Source: Lojkania enalia (lineage: Eukaryota > Ascomycota > Dothideomycetes > Pleosporales). Taken from it: 64,000 bases of DNA. The notes below the pieces were generated by a model. The model made no database searches. It had not been told where the DNA came from and saw only the letters and a program-made list of their open reading frames with translations. Every line of letters starts with the position of its first letter. The first letter of the stretch is position 1. Where the stretch lies: positions 239,810 to 303,809 of the forward strand of contig ML986590.1 of the NCBI GenBank assembly GCA_010094045.1. The letters run 5' to 3'. A program made the translations under genes and the position numbers. Shown piece after piece: positions 34,671 to 45,549 of the stretch.

Positions 34671-36518
34671 TCACTTTTCGAAAACGACGCCCAGGACTTC
34701 TTCCACGTCACCGCTATCACCACGCCCCGTTATTCTGGCCAGAGTGTCGGCGGCCAGCCGGAGTGACTCGGCAGCTACGACAATGTCGACCTCGCCTACT
34801 TCAGGCCTGTCTAGCGCTTGTGTACATTGATTGTGCGGCGCGGCGATGGTATCGCGAACTGCGGAGAGGAAACTGCCAAGGTGGGAAAGACACTCTGAAA
34901 GCAGTGCGCGCTGGCGCTCAGTTGCACCGAGAGATTCTCGCCAGACTGATGGGTCGGGCTCTGATTCGGGAACAATAGCGGCGGTTATTTCTTTGAAGGT
35001 TTCTAAGAGGCTGTTAAGGAACAACTGGATATTTCCCGGATCCTTTGTTGCAGCGAGGGTCGATGTGGCTTCCTTGCACGATATGAAGGTTATGCTATCG
35101 GCCGAGATGTCCAACCTAGATTGAATCTTGTCTTTCCAGGCCTGTAGTGCAGTGGAGCTCTGAGAGACCTCGTCAATCTTATTGATAGCAACAACGACTT
35201 GAATGCCCATATCAACACATTGTTTTACTGTTTTCGTGACCTCGGGATCCATTTCTGCTGTAGCATCCTGAACGACGATCAGAACGTCTGATTCAATGGC
35301 TCGTTGCTTAGCGCGCTTAATTCCTTCTTGTTCCACAGCGCCAATAACATCAGGCCCTACCACACCAGCCCTCCTCAACCCAGCCATGTCGCCGATCTTG
35401 ACGAGCCATCCACCTATATCAACGCTCACTTCGACAACATCTCTCGTAGTCCCGGCTTCTTGTGAGACAATGGCGGCTTCCCGGCCGATGATGCGATTCA
35501 AAAGGCTGCTTTTGCCCGCGTTAGGGGCTCCAAGTAGAGCGACATTAATCCCACTGCGCAAAAGCTCCCCTCGTACGGCGTTTGCGACGTGGGCCTCGAT
35601 TTGCGCGACCAGTTTTTGCACCTGATCGGCAACTGAGGCACAAAGCTGGACTGGAGATTCGTCAAAGTGCTGGTCCTCGGAAAAGTCAATGAGCGCCTCC
35701 AGCTCTCCACGAGCCTGCAATAACTGCACGCGCCAATGCTCGTAGCGGGCAGATAGGGACGATGTAGTACCACGAACTGAGAGCTTCCGCTGCTGCTCTG
35801 TAGACGCTGATAGTGTCTCACCTAGCGATTCAATCTGCGGAAGATCCATGCGATTGTTCGCAAAGGCGCGTCTGGTAAACTCGCCTGGCTCGGCGTACCT
35901 GATACGATGATTGGCTTGCGATGGCGTGCCATTAGGAGGGCGAGCGCACTCAGGTATGGCCGCCAGTATTGCGCGAACAATGGCTGGGCCACCGTGGACG
36001 TGGAACTCAAGTACATCTTCGCCGGTCACGGTGTTCGGTCTTGGAAAGTATAGCACCAAAGCCCCTGAGTCAAGTAGAGTGTCTGGGGAGGGAGGGGCGC
36101 TGGGCGAGTATAGCTTGCGCAACGCTGCATACCGCGGTTTAGGAAATGGCGTCGAGGGGCAAATACGCTGGTAAATCTGATCCTCGGGTCAGCGCTAGAT
36201 GAATGATGTGATGGTGCTTGATAAGGAATGATATACCTGTCTACATGCTGGACCGGATATGCGAATCACGGCAATTGCAGCCCTCCCAGGTGCAGTAGAA
36301 AGGGCATATATCGTCGGATCCTCACGGTTAAACACATCATAGTGATAGAGACGAGTATGAGGTGGACCCAAGGTCCTCTGTGAATTGGGGATTACGACAG
36401 GGTAGTGAAGACCATGAAGCCGTCCAAATGGCGGTCGGACAAAAGTTGCGGTCAATAATCGATGCTTATTCGATGAGATTTGATGTATTCTCCTCAGTGG
36501 CCGGATGGATGCTCTCAT
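34671..36518 (-). CDS. MSS1: Mitochondrial tRNA-modification GTPase Mss1 (MnmE/TrmE family)
   Basis: With its Mto1 partner this GTPase makes the 5-carboxymethylaminomethyl-type modification of wobble uridine in mitochondrial tRNAs. Exon 1 is 36237-36518 and exon 2 34671-36176; the 60-bp intron (GTATAT...TCAG) keeps frame and gives 595 residues. The start at 36518 yields a basic, Ser/Arg-rich mitochondrial presequence (MRASIRPLRRIHQISSNKHR); an upstream ATG at 36581 would add 21 residues. The N-terminal folate-binding TrmE domain begins TIYALSTAPGRAAIAVIRISG. The G domain shows GAPNAGKSS (G1), GTTRD (G2), DMAG (G3) and NKID (G4). The family's C-terminal Cys-x-Gly-Lys tail is absent: the frame ends VLGVVFEK-stop. 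An in-frame GTGAGT at the stop suggests a further small exon that I could not place. It shares a 204-bp promoter with MAK16. Confidence 0.92.
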
Positions 36519-36722
36519 TCCTAGAGCAATGGTGCGAGCACATTGTGATGAAGAATGAGTGCGTTGATGAGGTCTCCGCATTTCGGGTGCACGGGCACCC
36601 GCTAGCCTTCCCACCGCCAAGATTTCGTGTCGAAAACGCTCCCGCTCCCCAAAAAATTACAAAAACTGCCTCAACTTTCAAAGCCTGCATAAACAGCATT
36701 CATAACAAGCGATTCCGGCGCT
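36519..36722. promoter_or_regulatory. Bidirectional promoter between MSS1 and MAK16
   Basis: Only 204 bp separate the two start codons of these divergent genes, both of which serve translation (mitochondrial tRNA modification and 60S ribosome assembly). No TATA box is obvious on either strand. Confidence 0.6.
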
Positions 36723-37854
36723 ATGGCCTCGGACGACCTTGTATGGAACATTATCGGAAGCGACTTCTGCTCCTTCAAACTAAAGACGACCAAAGACCAG
36801 ACTTTTTGCAGGAACGAGAACAACGTAACCGGATTCTGCTCGAGGCAAAGCTGCCCACTAGGTGAGGATAGTTTAATATGAATTTAATCTTCATAGTCTT
36901 ACGATATATAGCGAATTCCCGCTATGCGACTATTCGCTCGGATCCCGCGACCGGAAATCTCTACCTCTACATCAAAGCGGTTGAACGTTCGCATCTCCCC
37001 TCCAAGTGGTGGGAGCGCATCAAGCTGTCAAATAATTATACAAAGGCCCTCGAGCAGGTAGACAGCAAGCTTGCGTTCTATCCAAAGTTCTTGGTGCACA
37101 AGAACAGTACGTCTGGGAAATATCCAAGCGGATGACCGCCTGCTAACCAGCTTTCCTAGAACAACGATTAACCCGCCTCACCCAAGTTAACATAAGAATC
37201 CGCAAACTCGCAAAAGAAGAAGAAAGGTTGGGCGAGCGACTAGTGCCACGTCTCGCGCCGAAGGTGCGAAGGCGAGAGGAGGGCAGAGAAAGGAAAGCTT
37301 TGGCCGCAGCAAAGGTAGAGCGGGCGATCGAGAGAGTTCTTATCGACCGACTGAGGAGCGGCGCCTACGGAGACCGGCCGTTGAACGTTGAGGCAAATGT
37401 CTGGAAGCGAGTGATGCGAGGCTTGGAGAAGGAGGGGCAAGCCGCCCGCGATAAGGATCTGGATGAGGGCATCGAGGATGAAGAAATAGAGAACGAGTAT
37501 GAAGGCTACGAGAATGAAGTCAGTGAGGTGGAATACGTCAGCGATATTGAGGGAGAGTCGGAAGATGATATGGAAGATTTCGAGGACTGGATTGGTGGGC
37601 ATAGCCCTGACGAGGACGAAGACGAGGAGGATGAGGAGAGCGAAAGCCCCAGCAAAAGCGAGGAGGAAGAAGAGTCAGAGGATAAGGATGCAGAGCAGTT
37701 GAAGAAGACACTCGTGAACCTCAAACGGAAGCGTCCAACTGGTCCCCCACCCAAACCCAAGAAGAAGACTACGAAGGACACGAAAGGACCTCGTCGCCAG
37801 ATTGAGTACGAAATCGAGAGAGAGCCGGCTGCTCGGGAAGTTCTTCGCACTTGA
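36723..37854 (+). CDS. MAK16: Ribosome biogenesis protein Mak16
   Basis: A nuclear/nucleolar factor for early 60S subunit assembly. Exons 36723-36861, 36912-37106 and 37160-37854 join in phase to 342 residues. The N terminus carries the family's cysteine-rich motif: [20 protein letters not shown], then [20 protein letters not shown], continuing across intron 1 into [11 protein letters not shown]. Then come [55 protein letters not shown] and [17 protein letters not shown]. The [13 protein letters not shown] segment is diagnostic. The C-terminal third is very acidic (Glu/Asp/Ser) and ends in a Lys/Pro-rich basic stretch, as in orthologues. It is intact, with no sign of RIP. Confidence 0.95.
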
Positions 37855-38034
37855 TACCTATTGTGTTCCATTATGGCCAGGCGTTCTGTTCAATAAGTTA
37901 ATCTGCATAGATGCGAACCAGCGGGAATATGAGATCAATTTAGTCACTTCGTATAGGGTATCGTTGTCTCTGCCAAACCACGGGTATTAGCCCGCTCTTG
38001 TTCAGGGCCCACTACTCGTTAAAACCTAGCAAAG

Positions 38035-38918
38035 CTAGCCAACCATAATATCGCCCCGAATCTCCTTCCCTTTCGTCTTTAATCGGTCTCTTATCCTCAC
38101 TTGCTCGGCTTTAAAGAGCACTACTTTCACACCTTGTTTACGTAGGAACGTAAACGGTTCTAGTACCTTGATTCTCAATTCCTTCCTTGCTTCTCCTGTC
38201 TCCTGCACAAAGTCATCGTTCCAAGTGACTGTTAGCATACTCAAACTCGATGACAGCTGTAATGTGATTACCAAAACTTCGGCCAGCGACCGCAGTTGCT
38301 CAATGCTGTGCTCGAGAATGATCTTCAAATACTTAGATTGTGCTATACATACGCAAGCAAGATCAATTTGGACATTATCTTTTACCAGCTTGTGTAGAAC
38401 ATCCGATTACCTCAGCTTCGGATAGGAAGGGTTAATGTGGCAAGATGTGTCGAATAGGTTCAAAGGCCCAGCGTCAAAAACCGTGTCCGAGAGAAAATTG
38501 CCCATGATCTCATCATGCATTTACTTGCAAGCAAGAAGCATGCTGAAAGTTGCTCGTATGCCGGTGAAGTTCATCATTCCTGAGCGCTCGGGGGGCGGGT
38601 AACGATACGAGGTCCGGAGTGGGGGATTCCGCTGCTTACTATAATCCAGAGTATAGAAGTCTGCACATAGATGAGATCTCGAATCTCGCGCGAGAGATTT
38701 AAGAACCGGAACACTTCTGAATCGTAAAAGTATGGCGCGAGTTTTCGAGCGAATTCCCAAAGACAGGGACTCAGATACCAAAGTCGCCCGCAAAGTCGTT
38801 CCGAGCATGACCACTTCTTCGGTGTTGGTCGGACGTAGTGACCTCGATGGTTCTGATAGCGGCCGTAGGAAACCGGTATGTAGAAGCAGTAAACTTGCCG
38901 GCTGTATTCTAATACCAT
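38035..38918 (-). pseudogene. Decayed gene with an LSREIRDLIY motif
   Basis: The upstream frame (38918 to about 38660) carries FRFLNLSREIRDLIY, a motif seen at the N terminus of many expanded fungal F-box-like or uncharacterised proteins (normally LPxEIRxxIY). The sense then moves to the other frame (FYTLDYSKQRNPPLRTSYRY), implying a frameshift near 38660. That frame continues to 38035 but is interrupted by TAA at 38521-38523 and TAA at 38407-38409. Its last part (about 120 residues) reads as a folded domain (IILEHSIEQLRSLAEVLVI, LRKQGVKVVLFKAEQVRIR). Both stops would be Gln codons before a C-to-T change. No function can be given. Confidence 0.65.
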
Positions 38919-38946
38919 TCCCCGATGAACCTCCTACTAGTGCCAC

Positions 38947-39687
38947 TACTAGAAGTAGTAGAATACAATAGTCAAGCCAACTACCAAGAAGAGTTCTCTG
39001 CGCCGAATGAAGGCGTCAAGAGCTTGGACCCTGAAATAAACACATGGCTCTAGCCTCTTTAGGCATAGGTTGTCCGCGTACCTGCACCTCCGGGCTCGCG
39101 AACCCTTGCTGGTCATTCATCGCTGACAGATGTCAGCTACACGGCAAAACAGGATAAACACCCCGCCCTCGCCGCGTGTCTTCTCCTGCATCCGCCGGCC
39201 CTTCATATCCCTCCCTGGACAATTCCGCGCAATATTCACTTTTGTTTGCTCTGATTCGACCTGTTTTACCGTGGCTTGCTGTGGCGCCCTCGGTCGTCAC
39301 CTTGCACCACAGCCAAGCCGTGTGTCCTCCGAAGATTTCAAATCCCCCCCTCGCATCTCTAAGAGCCTGAAATTGTTCCCATATTTGCCCGCGACCTTGC
39401 TGCACTTCGGATTCGAAGCGAGCATGTGAAATAGCCCACAAACCGGCCAGGAAGCCAGACCTATCCCGAGGAGACCCGATTAACTGCTTCAGTCCAAACT
39501 CTTCATTTATCGTGCAGCATGTCGAGGCTGGTGTAAGGTATACAGCCTGGAACAACCTGGTCGACGGGCTTCTCCACTCATTCTTGCTTTCGTGTCCGGG
39601 GTACACGCTTGGGAATATAAAATGCTCGGAGATTCACGTCACTTCTCCCCGCCCTCTTTCCGAACAGTGAGCGCAGCATCTTTCGCT
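38947..39687. other. Intergenic region
   Basis: 740 bp with no supported gene. Open frames at 39130-39429 (+) and 39133-39606 (-) overlap each other and lack coding character. It ends in the promoter of the secreted protein gene, with a TATAAAA sequence near 39616. Confidence 0.5.
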
Positions 39688-40402
39688 ATGTCTCTTCTCA
39701 AAGTTTGTACTTCTCTCTTCTTCCTCTCATCGGCGCTTCATGCGCAAGCCGCGGTCACGCAGGAGGACTTCAGCGGTACCGGTCACATCTTTGTCCTCAA
39801 CTCCAGCGACTGGAAGACAGCAACCCCGAATTCAAAAGTAGGATGCCTCGACAATGACGGCGCCTTCATCTTAGAAAGAAATCTTAGCGAGTGCGGAACC
39901 TTTGTCCGGCTCCGCGACTATCCCTGGACCCTCTCCAGCACGCAAGGGAACTGCACCTTCGACAATGACAAGACAGAAAAGAACACGGACAGCTACTACG
40001 GATCTCAAGATCATGCGTGGTCGTGCATTCCCCACTACTCCGCAATTATCTACGATGAGTTATATACTATTGTAAGCCCTAAACGGATACCGCTCGCTTG
40101 TTTATATTGGGCGTTGGACTAATCGGTGCTAGGATGGCTTCCCATACCCGTTCCTCTGCTCCGGCGACATAAATTGCTATTACGACGCAAAGAAGATCCC
40201 AGCACATGGCGAGAAGGCCTCGCTTTGGCCGTTCCGGTGGGGCTCGCAGCAGTGGGGTATCACACCAGGTCATGTGATGCTCCAATTGATGTGGCAGAAG
40301 CTCGACGATGATAAGCGGGAAGAGGTCGCGAAAATACCTAGCCCGAGGATAGCGTTGAAAGATGGATTGCAGGTCCCGTTGCAGGGGAAACAGATCAAGT
40401 AA
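39688..40402 (+). CDS. Predicted secreted cysteine-containing protein, orphan
   Basis: Exons 39688-40071 and 40133-40402 with a 61-bp intron (GTAAGC...GCTAG) give 217 residues. The start MSLLKVCTSLFFLSSALHAQ is a clear signal peptide with probable cleavage after AQA. The mature protein has several cysteines spread over both exons (VGCLDND, SECGTF, GNCTF, WSCIPH, FLCSGDINCYYD), probably disulfide-paired, plus aromatic blocks (DELYTIDGFPYPF, LWPFRWGSQQWGITPGHVM). I do not recognise an enzyme family. Size, secretion signal and cysteine content fit a small extracellular or effector-like protein. A second in-frame ATG upstream at 39622 exists, but starting there would bury the signal peptide. Confidence 0.8.
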
Positions 40403-41504
40403 TGTGAATCGGGTCGCGGAAGAGGGCTCTAGAGTAGAAGGTGTTTAGTTTTGTTAATTGAATGTTTTCCTTGGATGTTGACAATACCTAACTTGTCTCC
40501 ATGTGTATTGCCTTGTTTGTGCGAACGGACTACCTATCAGAGGTAGGTCGGGTCTTAGAGAAGAACGCTGTCTTGGATGAGCTACCTGCCCGATTGGGAA
40601 GGTCATTCAACGGCCTCGCATAGCCAATCACAACTAGTACTCTTCAAAGAAATCGTACATATACATATCCCAATTGGGAACCCCGATGAGGTGGCCTGAA
40701 AAACCTGTCCCATAAATTGAAAGTGCGGCGTCGGGATGATACCTCACTTCTTGAGGACGTTCAAGGAATGATGACAAACAACGCTGCGAGACAAGGATCT
40801 ACGTACATGCTTGACGTGGATCCTCGGCTCGAACGAAGATCCGGCGATGGGGTTATTGATTGTTCAGCATGGAATAGGGCCGCAGTGGGGCGGCGCATCC
40901 CTGCGACCTCAATGTTGTTCGTGACGCGGGGTAGTAGAAGAGTAAGACGGGAATGATATGGAGATTTGGAGCCGCTCCGCATTGTTGCGGATTTATATAT
41001 GAGGTGATGGGTGGCAGGGTGAGAAGATTTTGATGTTTATTTTGTAAGTCGAGAGTTGGACTTCGCGGTTTGCGGAGATGTAATTTAGGTACTCCGCAAA
41101 AAAATAACTTAAATTACGCTTCTTGTTCTAGCATTGCAGATTACTAGAATATGATGGCCTAAGGTTTCCTAAGCAGAATGGCTTGATCACGAAATTATTT
41201 GATACATCGGTGATGATGTTGCGTCATAAAAATCTCTTTCATTTTGATATTCACGCGACACAATTCCATTGGATGAGACAGCCTATGAAACAACACTAGC
41301 CTGCCTATCGAACTGCCCGCCTTACCTAGAAAGTTTATCTATACTTCGAAGAAACAACAAAGTCCTACCTTTCATACAACTACTGTGAATCTTTGTTTTC
41401 TAGAGAGAACCCTGGGATAGCTCTTAAACATATCCAATAGACATCCTCCTACTACTATCAAGTCAGGCTATTGCGTCATCTCAATTTCTGTCTTGATTTT
41501 CATT
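40403..41504. other. Intergenic region
   Basis: About 1.1 kb without a supported gene. The frames at 40717-40956 (+) and 40761-40982 (-) are antisense to each other and have no recognisable content. Confidence 0.5.
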
Positions 41505-41509
41505 TAATC

Positions 41510-41651
41510 TGTAAGGTATCAGGGCAGATGAGGAGGAGAACTGTGTTGATTAATATCTACGGAGGATCAAGGCTATTTATACTGTCTGTTCTAGGTATCA
41601 CATGATATCAGGCTAAACCATCATAGGGATCGTGCGATACATAACCTTACA
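41510..41651 (+). mobile_element. Solo-LTR-like element, copy A
   Basis: 142 bp starting TGTAAGGTATCAGGGC and ending CATAACCTTACA (TG...CA ends, with TGTAAGG/CCTTACA as short terminal inverted repeats). It is flanked by the perfect 5-bp duplication TAATC (41505-41509 and 41652-41656). It is very similar to 62782-62925 (reverse orientation) and to 44643-44784. Confidence 0.85.
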
Positions 41652-41671
41652 TAATCTAATGGGAGTTATCC

Positions 41672-44626
41672 CTATATTTCGCCGGAATATACTCTATTTT
41701 CACGTAGAAAATCAGCGATGCGCCGATATACATGGTGTTCTACAACATCTAGCAGAGTGTCGCCCCAAGCGTCTTGCCGATTAACATTGCATTTTCCCGA
41801 TTGAACGAGCAGCCTGACCGCTAGCAGACTTTTTCCACAACAGCATGTACTAAGGGCGTATCGCAATAATTGTCTTCCAGGTCGGGCTGGATTCCTTCAG
41901 TAGGGAGCAATAGAGATATTGCTTTTCGGTATGCTCCAGGGCTAATTGCTTTGTAGAACCTTTCAGCATTTGCTAGCGGTGTTCACCCTTGTGTATCGCG
42001 AATATTTGTATCGACTTTGCCTCGAGAAAGGAGCTGTCGCGTGATCTCCACATTCCCGTATGTAACTACATATGTAAATGGGTTTTCTCCATTGTCGTCC
42101 TTGCCGTTCACATCAACCTACTTATTGCAAACAATAAATTGACGATTTCCGCGTACCCCTTGACAGCACCGGCAGACAAAGGAGTACTTCCATAGTTATT
42201 CTTGCTGTCCACATCCACTTCTTTAGATTCAAGTTATAAATGGACGACTTCTGTGTGGCCCCGATAAGCAGCGACAAACAAAGGAGTTCATCCTATAGAC
42301 TTTTCATCTACGTCGGCCTTCCCGGAATTTAGTAGTGCTCTTACTATTTCAAGGTGGACTTGTTCGGTAGCAATATATAAAGGTGACCGAGTTAAAACCA
42401 GTAATGTAGCTTAGTGTCTGGGGCCGAAACTAGTGCTTTAACGGTCTTTAGATCCGCTTGCGCTACCGCTAGTAAAAGCGGTGTCTTGCCGTTTCCATCT
42501 GTAATATTTAGATAGGTGTCTCCTTCAACGAGACAGCTAATGACATTTCGCGTTTCTATGTATCGGCGTCTAGCCGTTCTCACCTGAGTCGCTAGGATCT
42601 CCACCGCTGGAGAGAAGCAACTTCGTTTCTTCCTCATATCCTGATTTTGCAGCACCATGCAACGATTTAGATCCGGTGTTTGTCTGAGAATTTGAGTTTG
42701 CATTTAGTTCAAGGAGCTTTTGGACTATTGTAGGATGCCTCCTACAAGGTCTGAAAAGCTTCTGGACGCTGCTACGATGAGACGTGTAACACTGTCACTG
42801 TCGAAGGATGGGCTAGCTCCTATCCGGAGAAACGTTTATGCAAGAGCGGTGTCTTCATTACGAGCTGCTTGATAAAGTGCAGTGCATCTGAGATCGTCCG
42901 AGATATTGAGATCGGCCCCATTCTGAATGAATGTTGCAACGGTGGACGCATGGCCATTTTCGGCCGCTTGCAGAAGTGTCATATCTCCTTTTATGGTTCG
43001 AAGGTTGATGCTTGCTCCAGATTCGAGAAGAATCGATACGATATCTGTCCACGCTCTCTCCGCCACTTTATACAATGGTGTCGATTGATCATCCCCTTGG
43101 TGGTCAATTGCAGCACTGGCCCCCACAAGAATCCGTACTACATCTATATGATTTCTAGATGCAGCATGTAATATAAGTGCCCAATGGTGGGAATCTTCGT
43201 CGTTTACGTTTGCCCCAAAGGAAAGGAGTAGTTTCATAGTACTCACATACTCATGTTCTGATGCAAGTATGAGGGCATGAGTCTGTTGGATCATACCAGG
43301 AACTTCACCTTGTGAATCCTCAAATAGATATTGAACTGTTATGATATTATTTTGTTCATCTGCGGACGGAATCCTCGCTGGGTCGTTTTAGGCAGTCGTC
43401 TTGTCGACGAGTTTAGACTTTTTAGTACTATTGACGCCGAGATCAGATATTTCGCGATTATTTTCATCAAAAAAAATGATCCTGCCTCGAAGCCATCTTC
43501 CCTAGAGCCGTCTTGGTCGATATCCGCTCAGTCTGATCCTGCTTCGTTATCATCCTCGCCATTGTCACCGACGGAGCGTGACAGGGCGAGGATGGAGAAT
43601 CGTTCTAAGTGCTGTGCTACATGACTTTGCATAGCGGGTAGCGTCTGTAATGGAATCTCACATATCGGACAGCGCCTGTCTGGTAAGGTGAAGGTATGTT
43701 CGCTTTTATTCATGATAAATTGCAAGAGTATACCTTGATTACTATCAAGGTGGCTATACTGAATATGGTTCTTGTATTGATCGATAGTAGCAGAGGACTG
43801 GTCTTGATGAATAGGGAAGCGGAAGACGTACCTATGCTGGGTATTTCCATGCTGAAGCAAATCGTGGCGGCGGTTGTACAGTTCCATAGGGTTTTGCAGT
43901 CTTCGTAGGTACATATGTATGGATGAAAGTTATGTATAAGATGCGCTATAGGATAATATTAGCTACGGAAAATACAGCCTTACAACATGCTAATGCTACC
44001 GTATTTCCATGCTTCCCTGGCTAGCATTCCTTTTTGGCATAGAGTGAAGCAGAGCGAACATTCGAAGAATCTCTCCATAGAAGGTCGTTTAGACGGGTCT
44101 ACAAAATCTACACACTCTTTGCCAGGTCGTTGGTTCGACTGCATATACGGAAATCGAGATAGTTGACTGATCGTCTCATATTATCGGCTTCTGATGGAGT
44201 TTCAAGGAGTGACAATAGTTATTGATTGAGGCGTCTCTTCTACAGCTGCTCGAAGATCTGTATTTTAACCTTGAGGGTGATTCTCAGTTGGCGCTTTCAC
44301 TCGTGGGTAATCACTCGAGGAAGCTCTGTTGGTTGGAATGTAGCTCTAAAGTGTACCCTGAGCTTTTCACCATATCTTTTCCAATATGAGAATTTCTATC
44401 TTCAGAGGAAGTTTGTGGAAGCTATTCAATGTATGAGGAATGATTCTAGCTCACCTGAGGCATTCTCATCATCTGTAAGTGATATTTTTTCCTCTTGATG
44501 CTCCGGATTGTTCCTGGCACTCTCTTGAGTCTTTACTAATCGAGATTTTTTGAATATACAGTAGATATAATCGTAATCTAAATGCTCAAATGCTTTAAGC
44601 TGATCAATATCGGTATTGAGGTCCAT
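41672..44626 (-). pseudogene. Decayed C2H2 zinc-finger/ankyrin-repeat gene
   Basis: The reading order on - is an N-terminal charged segment (MDLNTDIDQLKAFEHLDYDY) and a C2H2-type region near 43530-43915 (CPICEIPLQTLPAMQSHVAQHLERF, here cut into motifs). It continues with at least five ankyrin repeats: FGANVNDEDSHHWALILHAA near 43200, GASINLRTIKGDMTLLQAAE near 43000, then GKTPLLLAVAQADLKTV near 42450, and GSTPLSAGAVKGYAEIVNLL near 42150. The fusion is typical of large fungal STAND/ankyrin proteins. Many in-frame stops (several as TGA or TAA at expected Arg or Gln codons) and frameshifts (for example at TYEDCK near 43900) separate the pieces, so it cannot make a full protein. A TATA-like element (complement of 44841-44848) lies beyond LTR copy B. 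Confidence 0.75.
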
Positions 44627-44642
44627 TTTTTGGCATTGCAAC

Positions 44643-44784
44643 TGTAGAGTATCGGGGTAGATGAGGAGAAGAACTTTGTTGATTCATATCTATGGAAGAT
44701 CCAGGCTATTTATACTGTCTGTCCTAGGCATCACTTGATATTAGTGTTAGTCAATAGGGATCGTGCCATACATATAACATTACA
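44643..44784 (+). mobile_element. Solo-LTR-like element, copy B
   Basis: 142 bp starting TGTAGAGTATCGGGGTAG and ending ATAACATTACA, with a perfect GCAAC duplication on both sides (44638-44642 and 44785-44789). It is the most diverged of the three copies. It sits between a TATA-like motif and the first ATG of the decayed ankyrin gene. Confidence 0.85.
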
Positions 44785-44789
44785 GCAAC

Positions 44790-45549
44790 GTTTTTGATGA
44801 GGCGAATCTGGAAGATGGGTTCCGAATCCAAGTGGATAACTTATATAGCCTTTCGATTGGATCCTTTATGCCCTCTATGAGCAATTTTTATTAATCTTTT
44901 TAGTCTGGAAAGGTGTTTTATAGATAACGCCGACATATTAATTCCTCTTTGGTAGTAAAATTCCTCTAAAACTCCGCATGCTCTTGGCGCTCAAACTGGC
45001 ATCAAACATGTTGCAGTTATTGCAAACCCAATGGCTTACCGTCAACTCGTTAAAAGAAGTGATTAGCTTTCCTTCAATATCTACACAAGGCTCGAACGGC
45101 CTAACGCCGGACTTTACTCAACTATTCGTATCTAGTACGTTCGAATATGGTAATAATGCAACCGCATCTCTTCGAAATATTGAACCAGAAGTAGCCGCGT
45201 TAGATTTGGGCATCCTGCCTCTGGAGATTTAGCATGAGAGGTCCATTGAAGCTCAGTTCTCTCTCACAAGATCCCGACGAAATACCACGAGTGTCTGCTA
45301 GCTTTCAAGTGGAGACACGAAACAGGCAATGAGTTACTAAAGTTCTATGACAAAGCTATCTCATACCGTAATACAGGCTGGGACAATATGAAGCTCTGGG
45401 CTGCTATCTGTTCTGTCGTTATCGAGTCCTTGTCTAAGGGTTTTAGGTTATGGCGACGATATTCTAGCATATATGAAAAAATTATATTAGACGCCAATTA
45501 ATTACGAAGAAGTTCCTATATATTCTCAAGGCAACCATCTAAGCTCTTC
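44790..45549. other. Intergenic region with an unplaced ORF fragment
   Basis: An 84-codon frame (44978-45232, +) contains ASLRNIEPEVAALDLGILPL and has some coding look, but no start context, no partner exon and no recognised family. It may be a relic of a larger gene, since stops follow in all frames. Confidence 0.35.

Noticed and set aside
37240..37871. Serine-rich - frames of about 120 codons over MAK16
   Set aside because: Antisense of the acidic Glu/Asp region.
41510..44784. The two small LTRs as the two ends of one element around the ankyrin gene
   Set aside because: Each has its own different perfect 5-bp duplication (TAATC and GCAAC), so they are independent insertions.
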